64,000 bases of DNA from the NCBI RefSeq assembly GCF_014851395.1, contig NW_024044459.1:3632112-3696111 (forward strand), given 5' to 3'. The notes under the pieces are model-generated. The model made no database searches and had not been told where the DNA came from. It worked only from the letters and a program-made list of their open reading frames with translations. The position numbers and the translations under genes were made by a program. Position 1 is the stretch's first letter. Each line of letters opens with the position of its first letter. This document shows, in pieces, positions 1 to 10,905 of the stretch. Source of the DNA: Micropterus salmoides. Its lineage: Eukaryota; Chordata; Actinopteri; Centrarchiformes; Centrarchidae.

Positions 1-1970
1 TGGCACTGATAAGTGTACAGCTAAACCAACAGCAGAGTGCATACACCGCCAAAGTCCTGTTGTATAAACGCAGATACACAACAGTGCTCAGAAGAGTCCG
101 GCTCATCCATTTCAAGTAAAGCTAAAACACTAGCTAGCTACGTGTAAATAGCACAAGCCACTCCAGTAAATGATGAGGCAAAGATGAAAGTCATAATAGC
201 CTAAGCCTGATGGAGGATGTTGACTGCTGAGAGCATGGAGAGGAAAGAGAAAACAGGGCGAGACACAGGGGATTGTGGGAGAATAGGAGGAGGGACTGGG
301 GCATATTGAGGTGCCCCGTCCATTACTGGATGTGCTGGGCGACGAGAAAAAGAGAATGATCCCTGTTGTTTTGTTGGCCACAGAGGAACAGGAAGCAGAG
401 GTGTGCGCACTGTGTCATTATAACAACTTTGAAGATGTCCCTTATTGAGAAAAGAGGCTCCACATTAAAACACAGCTCAGGGGAATGATCCAGACTACCT
501 GCAGTACGGGCAGACAGAGACAGTGGTGTACTGGCCGTCTGGCGGAAGGTAGTCCGGCCCTGTCTGTCTCTTTGCTGGCCCTTGTGTGCCTATCATTCAG
601 GGCGCATATTTTACGGGTCTGGGTCCAATTGCTTTCCTTCCTCCTGAGTTCTGTGAGCCAATGGGGTTTGAGCATGATTAGCAGTGTTCTGTATGACGTA
701 GGCTTAGCAGTCCACCAAATTATGTTTCTGAACAAATTTAGGTGAAAAATAAGCAATCTTCACTCACATTAGATCTACCAGGCCTAAATGTGCTTATCAG
801 AAAAACAGAACTTGTGGAAAAGTTCATTTTTCTCCGTAATTTATTTCAAAACTGAAACATTACACATAAAGTGAATTGTGAAAGTGAATTTATTAATTCA
901 TTTTCAACTTGATAATTACAGGTTACAGCTCATGGAAATCAAAACTCCAGTATTTTAAAATGTATTACAATTTTAGAATAAAGAATTTATATTCCAGAAA
1001 TATCAACCTGAGAAGAGCTCTAATCATCTAATTAACTCAAAACACCTGCTTCCTACCTCCTTAGCCTTTAATCTCTCAGTCTGGTTTAGTGATGTTCAAA
1101 TTAACTTTTCCGATGTTAAAATGTTTTGAGATACCCCTGTATATTTGAGTTTACTCCAACTTTTGTAAGGCAAGGGCACTAGTGCACTGCAGGGTTGCCA
1201 CTGCTTTTCTAACCTATTATCACAATAGAGGTTAGCAAGTTAGTTAAAATTACCTTTCAGTTTAAGTAAAACACCATACAGGTCACAACATGGTCATGTA
1301 GTTATGCTATAGCTGGCCTGAGGTGCTGAGGAGCTTTGTTATATTTACAAATTATATTCTGTCCCCTTGAAAGATGATAAAAATGTGCTCATCTTATTTG
1401 GATTGTTTGAAAATATGTAAAATAGTATTAGCTTAAATGCAGGTAATGTAATGTTTTTGTTTTAGGACATCAATGTATTTATTTTATACATTTTCTATGA
1501 AAGAAATAAGTAACAATAACTGTTTCTGGGGTGTTATTTACCCTAAAACATGAGAAAATCTTATAAACATTTTTTGTGTATATTTTCTATTGTATGTACA
1601 TATGTAATCTGCACTCACCGGCTTGTGCCGGTTTAAATATTCTCTATGATATTGATAATTTTTCTGCTGTTATATTATTTCAGCTCAAGTTTCAGGTTTA
1701 GTATAAGTATATTTATTCTAAACATTATTATTAATTTGATTATTGATTGTATAATTATTCATACCCACCCCCCACTGAAAATACATTCTTATGTGCGTAT
1801 TTTTCATTTATTATACACTACAGTATATATATTTTTTTTACTTCACCTTGAGAAATATTACCACATACAAACTTTCACACATTATCTACAACTAATCCAG
1901 CGCCTTTTCCAGCAGCCTTTTGCAATTCCTATCATGTTGACTGTATGTAAATTCTGAACTTCTCATAATT
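1..1970. other. Unique, gene-free sequence
   Basis: No coding exon, RNA gene or named repeat is visible here. Bases 1-760 are of mixed composition; 760-1970 are clearly AT-rich with many short A and T runs. The open frames (up to about 100 codons) on both strands have no recognisable domain and poor, low-complexity composition, so I treat them as chance. The segment ends where the repeat at about 1971 begins. Confidence 0.6.
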
Positions 1971-2875
1971 TTAGGGGCCATGTGTAGTGTTTAGTGGCCT
2001 CTAGTGGTGAGTTACAGTCATAATTTATTTTTCTTTTTTTCATATTTTTTTCAGCTTGACTTTGAACTAATCCGCTCATTGCCTGATAAGTGTACATTGA
2101 CTGCATTTAGCCAACGTGATACGTTTCTTTCACAAGAGAGGCTCAACAGTCAGCACAGCTAAAATGAATTGGATGATAACAAAAATGGTTAGTGATCTAG
2201 ACTCAATATTATAAATGAGATTGTTGCCACATTTTAGTATAACAGTTCCACCATAGTAAGTAAGTAACTTATTGAGAGGGTTTTCCACTGTGTTGTTGTC
2301 CTGTGCTCTTATGTTGCATTATTGTATATTATGTGGGTCACGTAAGTTACAGTGGCTGAGGCGGTGGAGAAGCTGTGTACCTGAGATTTGGTAAGACGAC
2401 ATAAATCTAAATTGAACTTACCGAAGCAAACAGCAGTGGATCCCTAATAACATTAGCTGGCTGCTCCTGCCTTGCATCACTATAAACTAGTAAAAACAAA
2501 TCGCTCCACATTTGTTACATCATTTCTTGCAGGCTAAATCAACACTGACATAATACTGGTGGTACAAAGGATAGTAATATGGATCACTTTAGCTGGGGAA
2601 GTAATGTGGTAAGCCATGCAACTATAGAATTTTGCAACAGATAACGTTACCTGTCCAATAGGATGCAGCCAACTCTGGGTTGGTTTTTATACGCAAAACA
2701 AAGCAGAAATCTCTCCATGACTCCTTGGAGACATAACACCTTTCTGATGTTGATCATGTTTTCGCCCAGTGTTGATTTGATTCTTGTTTGGCCTGACCAG
2801 CTTCAGCACATAAAACTTTATTGTTGTTTTTTTTTTTCCTTACATGAAGTCTGTGCTGTGCTCAAGCAGGAAGCT
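1971..2875 (+). repeat. Interspersed repeat, copy A of a three-copy family
   Basis: This segment aligns over nearly its whole length, in opposite orientation, with 52130-53135. Matching blocks in the same order include the terminus (AGTGGCCTCTAGTGGTG against AGCAGCCACTAGTGGTG), AATATTATAAATGAGATTG (here near 2205, there near 52812), the block with AACAAATCG near 2495, and the CTGTCCAATAGGAT block near 2653. No transposase or reverse transcriptase frame is visible, so it looks like a non-autonomous element. The wording is familiar from percomorph genomes, but I cannot name the family. A 112-codon plus-strand frame at 2663-3001 runs from this repeat into the next one and is not a gene. Confidence 0.7.
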
Positions 2876-3075
2876 TCCGGTTTGAGAAGCGAAGCAAACA
2901 CGTGTCCCTTAAACGTACATTTTATCGAACGGCCAGCAGGGGGCGAAAATAAGTCCGGCTCCATTAGAAATAATGGCAAAATGCCCCTACTTCTTACCTG
3001 ATGTATTACCTCAGTAAACACTTTTATAATGAGTTTATTACAGCACGTCGATCGTACTAGCGACACAACCCATTG
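2876..3075 (+). repeat. Common teleost interspersed repeat with a CCAGCAGGGGGCG core
   Basis: The sequence has a short GC-richer core with CCAGCAGGGGGCG at 2933-2945, followed by a block encouraging TACTTCTTACCTGATGTATT and a run ending near TTATAATGAGTTTATTA. I recognise this order of words from a frequent fish repeat; this is recall, not a search. It abuts copy A directly, so 1971-3075 is a composite. The core resembles the vertebrate CTCF recognition sequence. Confidence 0.45.
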
Positions 3076-3264
3076 TAGGTAACGGACAGGGAGAGGGAGT
3101 GGGACACTGGAGCGGGCCAGGGACAGGAAATTGCGGAGCGACCGGGTGCGCTGTGGACGGTTTCCCTCTGGCTAGATGAAACCTGAAGCCTGACGCTCCT
3201 GATTTTACGCATGATCCATGATGATACAGAAAAACATAAATTGATGGCAAAAAGCATACTGTCA

Positions 3265-3360
3265 ATACTTAACCCCCCAAAGTTTTTTGGGGAGCTCATG
3301 TCTTATTAAGGGGAGCTCCCCCATGGCTCCCCCGGAGTTCGCACCCTGTACAGCATTTTA
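3265..3360. repeat. Short repeat-like piece with GGGGAGCTC motifs
   Basis: GGGGAGCTC occurs at about 3289 and again at 3310, where it is part of the perfect 12-base palindrome GGGGAGCTCCCC (3310-3321). The flanking words, including a GGAGTTCGCACCCTG end, resemble a fish interspersed repeat that I recall but cannot name. No coding content. Confidence 0.3.
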
Positions 3361-3433
3361 AGGTAACGTAGCTTTTATAAGTTATATGAGAGGGATATTG
3401 CCTCTGCTGAAACAAAAACCCTCTTTTAAAGTC

Positions 3434-3434
<1 letters not shown>

Positions 3435-3488
<54 letters not shown>
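3435..3488. repeat. (AC)27 microsatellite
   Basis: An uninterrupted AC dinucleotide run of 54 bases. The minus-strand open frame across it reads as alternating Cys-Val and is an artefact of the repeat. Confidence 0.98.
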
Positions 3489-3490
<2 letters not shown>

Positions 3491-4570
3491 TCGTTATTTT
3501 GTAGATGACTCATTCTTCTGATAACTCTTTAGTGTGTTGACTTTTATAACCAAAATATATCGTCCTGTGCCTACAGTCAGCCTGTCCTGTAGAGATCAAT
3601 AGGGCCAGTGGGATTATGGCTCATATCTGAGTCCATAATGGGAGAGGACAAGGAGGAAGTCAATCTCCTTTTTGAAGAGTGTTTATGGGGAACAGTGTTG
3701 TGATGCATCACGCCATGACAAATGGGGTAATGAGAGGCGAGATAGAGGAGAGGATATCAGCCACAGGTAGTGGATCTGCATGTTCAGATGGCTTCCATAA
3801 ATCACTGCTGTGGCCTTTCCCCTTTCGACAAGGAAGCATCCAAACTGGGGAGGGGTGCCAACACTCTCTCTTCTCTGTGGTCAACAAAACTGTCGTGGGA
3901 ATAAGAACGAGAGTAGCAGACAGCCTAGAAACCTCCTCTTTCTCTCATACAAGAAATTATTCATGGCGGACATGACAAGAAACAGAGCACAGCCTCCCAG
4001 ACATGCATAAGAAGTTAAAGGAAAAAACTAGCCAGTCTTTGGTAGATAACTTGAGAATACATATAATGAATTGTAGTCATGTGGCTGATGGTATTGTCAC
4101 ATATGATTATTCCATGAGGAGGGAAATCCATCTTCACCTTCTCCAGCTCCAATTAAAAGTAAAAATTTATAATTTTAAAGCCATTATCCTAAAGATTTCA
4201 GTTCTGGTTGATTTGGCAATGTCCATGGTGTGATTTAATAGTACAGGTCCCAGAATTATGGGTGAATCACTCTTAAAGAGCTACTTTGTCAGAAATACAA
4301 CAGAAGAGAAATGTGCATGGTGCAAGTAGTTTTCCACACAACAGACAGAGTTAAGCTGATTGCCTTGCTGAGGAGTAGGAGGTATGCAGCTCACTGTTGC
4401 TGCTCCTTCTTCTTCTATTACTCCCTGCAATATTTAAATCTGATGTGCCATAAAATGCTCAAAACGCCCATTATCGTGTTAGACCCAGTTTTGGCTGCTA
4501 CACAAGAAAAGTCTGTCTTTAAACACTGTTGCATTTGCATTTACTGGTTTTAAAACAGCTTTTAAAGGTG
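3489..4570. other. Unique, gene-free sequence
   Basis: Overlapping open frames of 66-98 codons lie between 3679 and 4233 on the plus strand, but they show no domain, no start context of note and no splice-site pattern that would support an exon. Nothing else is recognisable. Confidence 0.5.
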
Positions 4571-4985
4571 GGGTAAGGGATTCTAATCCAATATATGTCT
4601 TGTTTGTCACATTTAACGAATATCTCTTCACAGCCTGCTGAAAAAAATGCTATGTTTATACTCAGGTCTGGCTCTGTAAATGAGAAACAAACAAAGTGGC
4701 TCGGACCAAGCTTCACAACACTATTCCAGCTGTTCCAGCTATGATTTGTGTGTCAGTAAAGTTCAGTGACTTGCCACAGACATTCATCTTACTTTCTAGT
4801 TCCAAGGCACCAGTAGTATCAGTAGTAGAGAGTTGTAGTATCGCTGCTTGGAGCTGCTGTGCTGGCTCAGGGACGTCTCGTCCTCTCTGCATGTTAGTTT
4901 CATGTTAGCTTCACAGCAGCGAGTGTAACAACAGTATACTAACCCTTATATAGAGAGTGTACAGCAATAGTGCTATCAATGAGAA
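4565..4985 (+). repeat. Interspersed repeat typical of percomorph fish
   Basis: The segment opens with TTAAAGGTGGGGTAAGGGAT and contains, in order, a CACAGCCTGCTGAAAA block (near 4631), a CTGGCTCTGTAAATGAGAAAC block (near 4667) and CATGTTAGCTTCACAGCAGC near 4901. I recognise this succession from fish genomes as a non-coding interspersed repeat. The family name and exact ends are not determined. The short open frames in it are incidental. Confidence 0.45.
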
Positions 4986-6000
4986 TTGCACTACTCACAA
5001 CAATTTGCCGATTACAACATGACCTCATCATGCTTCCAACAAAGTGCTTGTCAGATCGTCGAATAGTGTCTTATCCCCCTTACCGATGACAGATTGGAGA
5101 GGGCTGTGTCTAGTTGTCTGGAGGTGGGAAACTAGGCAGGCTACATTATTTTCATTATTCACACAGCTACTTCCATCACTCTTTTTGTGAACAATTGAGA
5201 GCAACAACATGAAAGAAAGACTGTCCCAAACTGTCCCTATATGCACACGTTGTGTCAAGGCTACAACAACACAGAAATCCCCAGAATTCTTAGAGAGAGC
5301 AGGGTGGCAGTGGGATGCAGCCAGGAGGAGACTACAACAGCAGGTGTTGACTGTGGGTATTCAGACCAGGTATAAACATTTCTGACTGAACACTTTGTAC
5401 ACATTAGTTTGTGAAGCTTACTACGACTTTAAGTTCACTGATATTTTATTGCAAGTTTTCCAAGGGTTAGTCTTGAAAATTCAAACAGCAAGACATTACC
5501 ACCCTTCAGGACTACAAACATGAAAAATTGCCAAGTGCAATTTCACCTCAGTGAATGCAGACTGTATACATCCTACATCCTCTCCAGGAAAAAATAGTGG
5601 AATAAAAGAAATATGCAAGACCGTTTAAGAGTCTCCAAACCAGAAAAGAATTTGCTTCAATTATGCCTCAAATCATTAGAAAATTATTATATTTATAATT
5701 AATTATTATTATTATAATTTAAAAGTTGAGCTCATTGGGTCATATCAGAAATAGTTCAGAATTTTTGTTTATGATAAACAAAATTATGAATTCCTTCCAA
5801 ATTCTGCAAATGAAGCTCCACAGACAGAAACCTACCTCCTTGCCCCGCCAGCCAGCAGCACATGAGTGAAAAAAGGTTTGGGGCAAAAAAGAGAAGGAGA
5901 GAAAAATAATTGGACTTCCCTCCCCCTATCCTCAGCCACAGACATAATTAACACTGGCCTAGTCAGGAGGCCTGGAGAGAAAATCTGCTGTTTGGACAAA
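4986..6000. other. Unique, gene-free sequence with a short ATT-rich patch
   Basis: No gene or named repeat. A degenerate TTATTATTATAAT stretch lies around 5685-5720. The rest is ordinary mixed-composition DNA. Confidence 0.5.
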
Positions 6001-6119
6001 AAACAATGACCAGTAACATATTGTCTGCTTTATATACATGCATGCAAATAGCGCTGGTAGCTCTGACCAATGTAATGAACCCCTGTAAAAAAACCTGGTG
6101 AAGTCATTCATTCATAAAA

Positions 6120-6690
6120 TCCCAATGTGTGACTATTACTCTAATTACAGAGCACGTCGGCCCCAATTAGCCCGCTGCTTCTCCTCTGTTTCATTCTTGA
6201 TTAACGGAGCCCTGGTAATTATAGGTTTCATGAGAGGGGGGTTTTAAGGCATTAGTCAGCCCACACAGCAAGCTGTTAACTCCATCCATGTCCTTCCAAG
6301 CCTCAGAACCTTCCAGTGCAGCACCGATCCATCCCTGCATTACCAAGTGCTTGGCTTTCTTCGTCAAGGTGTTGTCTTTGTCTTCTGCACCCACTTTCGC
6401 CACAGTGTGAGTTGGCCCAGAAGCCATTATGTTTCATAATGAAGAGGAAGAGGAAAGGGTGAAGAAATGAATCGAGAAAAAGAAAGAGAAAGAAAGTCAT
6501 GGTGACAGGAGCAAGGCTAAGGCTATGGCCAGCGCAGGCAGCAGTGCCATGTGTTAATTACACATGTAAAGCCTATTATATCCAGAGAGGACACCTGCTG
6601 GCAGGGGAAATGAGGCCAGCCCCATCGCCTGCCACATAGTCAAGCAAGCCCTCTCTCTGCCGGGGAGATGATAGCGCTCTGATTACATTT
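6120..6690. promoter_or_regulatory. Possible conserved non-coding block
   Basis: This stretch has even, high-complexity composition, no repeat signatures and several homeodomain-like TAATTA/ATTA words, for example CCCCAATTAGCCC near 6161, TGATTAACGG near 6198 and GTTAATTACACATG near 6553. That texture is common in vertebrate developmental enhancers. The claim is inference: only alignment to other fishes would show conservation. A 78-codon minus-strand frame at 6191-6427 has no recognisable domain and is probably chance. Confidence 0.25.
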
Positions 6691-6890
6691 TCATACGGCT
6701 CCTGGATTGGAGGGAGCACTTAACATTCAAATCATTCTCCGGGGAGTCGTCACAGGTTGAAATTGAATTGTTCCAGGTTGAAGGGTCATCACTTAGAGCA
6801 CTCAGCAACCACCACCACATCAGGTCAGTGTTGCGATTTAAGGCAGATGAAGAGAGACAGGGATCAATTGGTGTACTATGATGTGTGCTC

Positions 6891-6896
6891 ATACAC

Positions 6897-6928
<32 letters not shown>

Positions 6929-6942
6929 GCACCCACACACAT
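6891..6942. repeat. (AC)n microsatellite, interrupted
   Basis: AC dinucleotides run from about 6905 to 6927, with imperfect ACAT and CACCC interruptions on both sides. Confidence 0.95.
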
Positions 6943-7014
6943 CTGGCATGCATATACTCATAGATTTGTATTATATATTGTATTAAATATTGTTGGATGC
7001 ATTTATTCACTTAC

Positions 7015-7165
7015 CTTTACCGAGCAGCCTAACCTAAACCTAAAACGTCTAAAGTGAAGTGTGAGCCCTCAGCCCAGCTCATTACTGTAACCTAACCTAA
7101 ACCATAAGCCAAGTCTAAACATAATTCTCAACCTTAAACTGATCCTAACACTAAACAAGAGAGGT
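7015..7165. repeat. Degenerate CCTAA-rich tract
   Basis: CCTAACCTAAACC occurs at about 7029 and again near 7091, with further degenerate CTAA words up to about 7160. It resembles a decayed CCTAA satellite or the CTAACC-rich repeats common in fish rather than a telomeric (TTAGGG)n array, because the period is irregular. Confidence 0.5.
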
Positions 7166-8810
7166 GAGGAGAAAAAATGGCTTCAGTCAAAATAAATTGT
7201 CTCCTTTCTATCTCATCCTTGTGAAAATGTTAGAACAAAAATACATGAAAACACACACATACACACACACCCTTCACAGTAACTCACCTTTGATCCTCAC
7301 CTTTCCTCCACAAGCTCAAGTGCAAGTGCTGCTCTGTGGGGTATGAGGGCCTCTTTCAGTACATTCAAGATTTTCAAAAGGTATCGTGGGACCGTAATCT
7401 CTGTTCTTCAACTTCTTTCACGTATGTCCAAAATATCCCTGCTCAGACCCTGCTTTTATTGCCTCATTTATACGTAAGCTTAACTTCTTAATGTTCTTAC
7501 TCATATTTGAACTCTTGTTAGCTAACCAAACCCCACAATTGTGTCAGCTAATTTTGGCCAAGAAATGCTGTTTCCAATGCTGTTTTTTATTTATAACATT
7601 AATGAAATGACAGTCTTTGACGCAGTCTATCCCCATACCTTTCTTTCCCTGTGAACGGTAGAGGACAAATTACTAAGACAGAGATGGTAAAAGTGGAAAT
7701 ATAATTCAACAAGTTTAACAGTTACCCTTTTAATTGTTTTTATTTTTAGATGAAATATATGAGAGACAACTCTTGATTTGAGGGAGCGATAGCAGTAATC
7801 AAATGAACTGAATTCCTCCCATCATGCAACAACTCTTCCTTGTGCTCCACTTCTTACAAAGCTGTGCCACGTTACAATGAGCCCTGGATTAAACTCCGTA
7901 CCAAATGAGGCTTGCGCTTTGGAAGGAAATGATATGATCAACTTCACACCCATCAGGGGAGCTTGTGTACATCTTGCCTAGGGTCTCGCATCCTCATACA
8001 TATTCAAAAGCCTTTCACAGTTCATTATAAACTCACAAAATCTCTGCTCCTTCCTATCCTAGATGGCCATGTTACATTCATTAAAAGGGAGGAATACAAA
8101 GCCTCCCCAAATTATAACGATACAAATTCCTCTCGCAATTAGAATTTAACTATTCACCGTCTCACATCTAGGTCTCGCATCAAAAAACATCAAACGCAAG
8201 CCTGCCTAATGGATGTGTCTCTACGTTGCACAATTAACACTCAAGGACAAACAATAAAGGAGTGGGTATCATAGCTGTCTGATGTTTAGTTTTTTTAAGT
8301 TTTTTTTTTGTCCTTCAAGGCCATTTGATATGCAGGTCTAAAAAGTAAACACCTCTGTTTCCCTCTATCAAGAGTCATCCCCTGAGAGAAGATAACTGGG
8401 ATACAATCATACAGACCTGCCGAAGATACGCTGTGACTGAAACACTGCGTAGAGGGACAAATTAGAATCACTAAATCACACACACATTCAAAATGACAGA
8501 TACAAAACAACACACATGGTGTAAGAAGAGGGAGTCAACTTTTTCATACAACCCGCAAGTCCAAAGCCATTCTAAATAATGATGATGACAAATATGAGTG
8601 AACTACAAACATACAGCAGCGTTTGAACACACATGAATGAAAAAGGTGATTATAGAGCAGAAGCAATATCTGCAAAGTAAAAGCCTCCTTTCCTCTACTC
8701 CTGCCATTCATTGATTCAGTTTTGTAATTGTGTTGGATTTGTTATAAACACTCATGCCTATGAAGTAACTGAAATGAAAGTGCACTGAACCTGGGAAAAG
8801 GGAGAAAAAG
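7166..8810. other. Gene-free sequence with minor simple repeats
   Basis: No exon or named repeat. A short AC run lies at about 7250-7270. The stretch 7860-8240 is unique and even in composition, and could include conserved non-coding DNA, but no specific motif supports that. Confidence 0.45.
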
Positions 8811-9060
8811 ATTGCATATCTGTGTGTGTGTGTGCTGGAGTATGGGCGTGCGCATCAATGTATGTGTGGATGTTAGATCAAGCCATATGATGATCTGGTT
8901 GACTGGTGTTAGCAGAGCTGATCTTACAGTTCCCGGGTTGGAGAGAGCTGAACGCCAATCGCCTCTCCTGCTGTTTCCCAGACCAAGCTGGCTGTTTTCT
9001 AATGAGACAGGCGGACAGGGAGATGTCACACTGACGGGGGAGGCTGACACATGAAAATGA
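8811..9060. other. Unique block, possible conserved non-coding sequence
   Basis: A short TG repeat (8821-8834) is followed by high-complexity sequence containing CGCCAATCGCC near 8953 and TTTTCTAATGAGACAGG near 8996. Open frames on both strands (80-130 codons) overlap here without a recognisable domain. I see no splice-site arrangement that makes an exon likely. Confidence 0.25.
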
Positions 9061-9084
9061 GACCCCGATCCGCATACTGGGATT

Positions 9085-9175
9085 GAGAAGGAAGACTGGG
9101 AGGGGCAGGGAGGGGGAAGGAGTGAGAAGGGGGAAGGATGAGGAGGAGGAGAAGGGAGGCCTACCAGCTGTCAGA
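9085..9175. repeat. Purine-rich tract
   Basis: The plus strand is almost all G and A across about 90 bases, with GGAGG and GAAGG words. The minus-strand frame here (9270 to 8878) reads as Ser/Pro/Leu-rich because of this bias and is not a gene. Confidence 0.7.
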
Positions 9176-9419
9176 GGACTGAGTGACAGGTCAAGGAAGG
9201 TGGCAGGGCAGCAAAACTCCTCCAAGGGCCTTTGAGTGACAAGAGACAAAAGGCACATCTCTGCATACACACAGTGGCTGTAACTCTCCTGTCTGGCTTG
9301 TCTCTGTCATCTGACAGGCCTACAAGGACCAATCCTGTTCTACTCAGGGACTATTCACCAGTCAAGATTATCAGTAGAACACTGCTTATTGATCTACATT
9401 TGGAAGATGATTTATATTT

Positions 9420-9602
9420 ATAATTATTTTTCTGATTTATATAATGTTATAATAAAATGTATGTACTGTATATATAACGTGTATGTTTTACTGTTTATTG
9501 CATAATGCATTACATCATATCTCCATATTATTAATAAATGTGTTTGTGCTGCTGTAACACCCGAATTTCCCCTTTGGGGGATCAATAAAGGATTATTATT
9601 AG
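9420..9602 (+). mobile_element. 3' tail of a LINE-type retroelement
   Basis: An AT-rich stretch ends with GAATTTCCCCTTTGGGGGAT (from about 9564) followed by CAATAAAGGATTATTATT. A GAATTTCCCC...ATCAATAAAG ending with a short 3' microsatellite is the signature of several teleost non-LTR retrotransposon 3' ends. No coding part is attached, so this is a strongly 5'-truncated copy. Confidence 0.55.
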
Positions 9603-9880
9603 AATCATCTTCTGATCCTCCATTACTTCAACCAAAATGCAAGTGCTTTCAATGTTTTTCTTATCCAGATTCCTCCCAGTATCACTCAGTTTTATTTTAG
9701 CCTGTGATAAATACAACAGCTTCAGTGGCGTTTACAGTCTAAATGTTGCAAAGCATATCTGGTTATTCCTCCAAGATGCCCTGCAGACATGCCTTTCTGA
9801 GTGATGACTGTGGGATTATCTCTCCATTACAGTGATTCTATCTGACAAGGCGTTCTGTCACATCTCAAACGGCTGCTTCC
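9603..9880. other. Gene-free sequence
   Basis: Unique mixed-composition DNA between the LINE tail and the GC-richer block at 9.9 kb. Nothing recognisable. Confidence 0.4.
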
Positions 9881-9951
9881 CTTGAAGAGCCAGGTGCTCT
9901 CTCCGTGTCGCTCACATCCGCAGATTGCCGGAGATTTGAGACAGCCCTGCG

Positions 9952-10128
9952 TTACGTTTCATCTGCGGGGGAGAAAGCGAGCACTCGGGCTCGGCGACAC
10001 TCCCATCCTTCAAGGTGTTCTTGTTCCATCTGCCGGAGGGTCCGGCGGGAATACTTCTCTCTGAGCTCCTTCCTCAGTCCCAGCAAGCAGCCTTTCATGT
10101 CAGACAGGATACCAGACAGGAATCCCAG
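9952..10128 (-). CDS. Candidate coding exon or exon relic, unidentified
   Basis: A 58-codon open stretch on the minus strand has unusually coding-like features for this window. Leucine is encoded mostly by CTG and CTC, lysine mainly by AAG, and the peptide is mixed and charged, including MKGCLLGLRKELREKYSRR and ending near VLAFSPADET before a TAA. It begins just after a TGCTAG that could act as a 3' splice site, but the pyrimidine tract lies too far upstream and other AG dinucleotides intervene. A weak GTAACG donor lies near the end. I do not recognise the family. Two plus-strand frames are also open here because the block is GC-rich, so the coding claim is uncertain. It could be an exon, a pseudo-exon or a conserved non-coding element. 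Confidence 0.22.
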   Translation of the reverse strand: MGFLSGILSDMKGCLLGLRKELREKYSRRTLRQMEQEHLEGWECRRARVLAFSPADET

Positions 10129-10429
10129 CTAGCACTCGGCTTCACTTAAGACTTACATGTTGACAGAAAGAAAGAGGAGTGTTCTCTTATCTCTGAATGG
10201 TCTCGTTTTTTTTCGTAGACAGCCCAGACTCAGATGCCAAACTCAAAACATATGCAGCATGGTAGAGGATGGATCAAGAGGTATGTACATTATTGGAGTT
10301 GCAGCAGTAAGAAAAGAGCTGTCTTACAGGTCTGTAGAGCTCTGTACTACGAGTATAGGTAAGACACAGTTATGCTTTGTATCCACTTCTCTCAAATGTC
10401 CATCTGCTTTTCACTGATCCATGGTACCA

Positions 10430-10905
10430 ACTTTCATACCACACTAGCAGCATTTGGGGACAGCAATGTCCGTCTGTCCTCCAACTTATTCCAGACTGAA
10501 ATATCTCAACAGCTACTTATGAGATTAACTACTATACTTAACAGATAGCCATTGAACATTGTTCAGACATTCATGGTCCCCAGATGAATCCTGAATGATC
10601 CCCTGACTTTTCCTCTAGTGCTCCTCTGGCACAGGTTAACATTTATGTTTCAGGGTTAAATATCTTGACAGCTGTTGGATGGATTACACTGTAATTTGGT
10701 GCAGACATATATGGTCTTTGTGAACTTTGTTGATCCTCTGACTTTTCATCTAGCTCCATCATCAGATCAACATTTCAGTCTGCCCAGTATCAGCCTCAAC
10801 TGTACTTTATACTTTGTGCTAATTAGCACCATCTTAGCATGCTAACACATGAAACTAAGATGGTAACTGTTAAAGGTTAATGGAAATGCTGCTGATGTTT
10901 GAACT
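10430..10905 (+). repeat. Percomorph interspersed repeat with two diverged half-units
   Basis: Two head-to-tail half-units are visible. AAATATCTCAACAGCT at 10499 is echoed by AAATATCTTGACAGCT at 10658, and GATCCCCTGACTTTTCCTCTAG at 10597 by GATCCTCTGACTTTTCATC at 10732. The element ends with a GCTAATTAGCACC...TTAGCATGCTAACAC block near 10819-10848. I recognise this as one of the commonest non-coding repeats of spiny-rayed fish; the family name is not certain. It carries no open frame of interest. Confidence 0.6.

Noticed and set aside
7015..7165. Interstitial telomeric repeat
   Set aside because: The CCTAA words are irregular and never form (CCCTAA)n.
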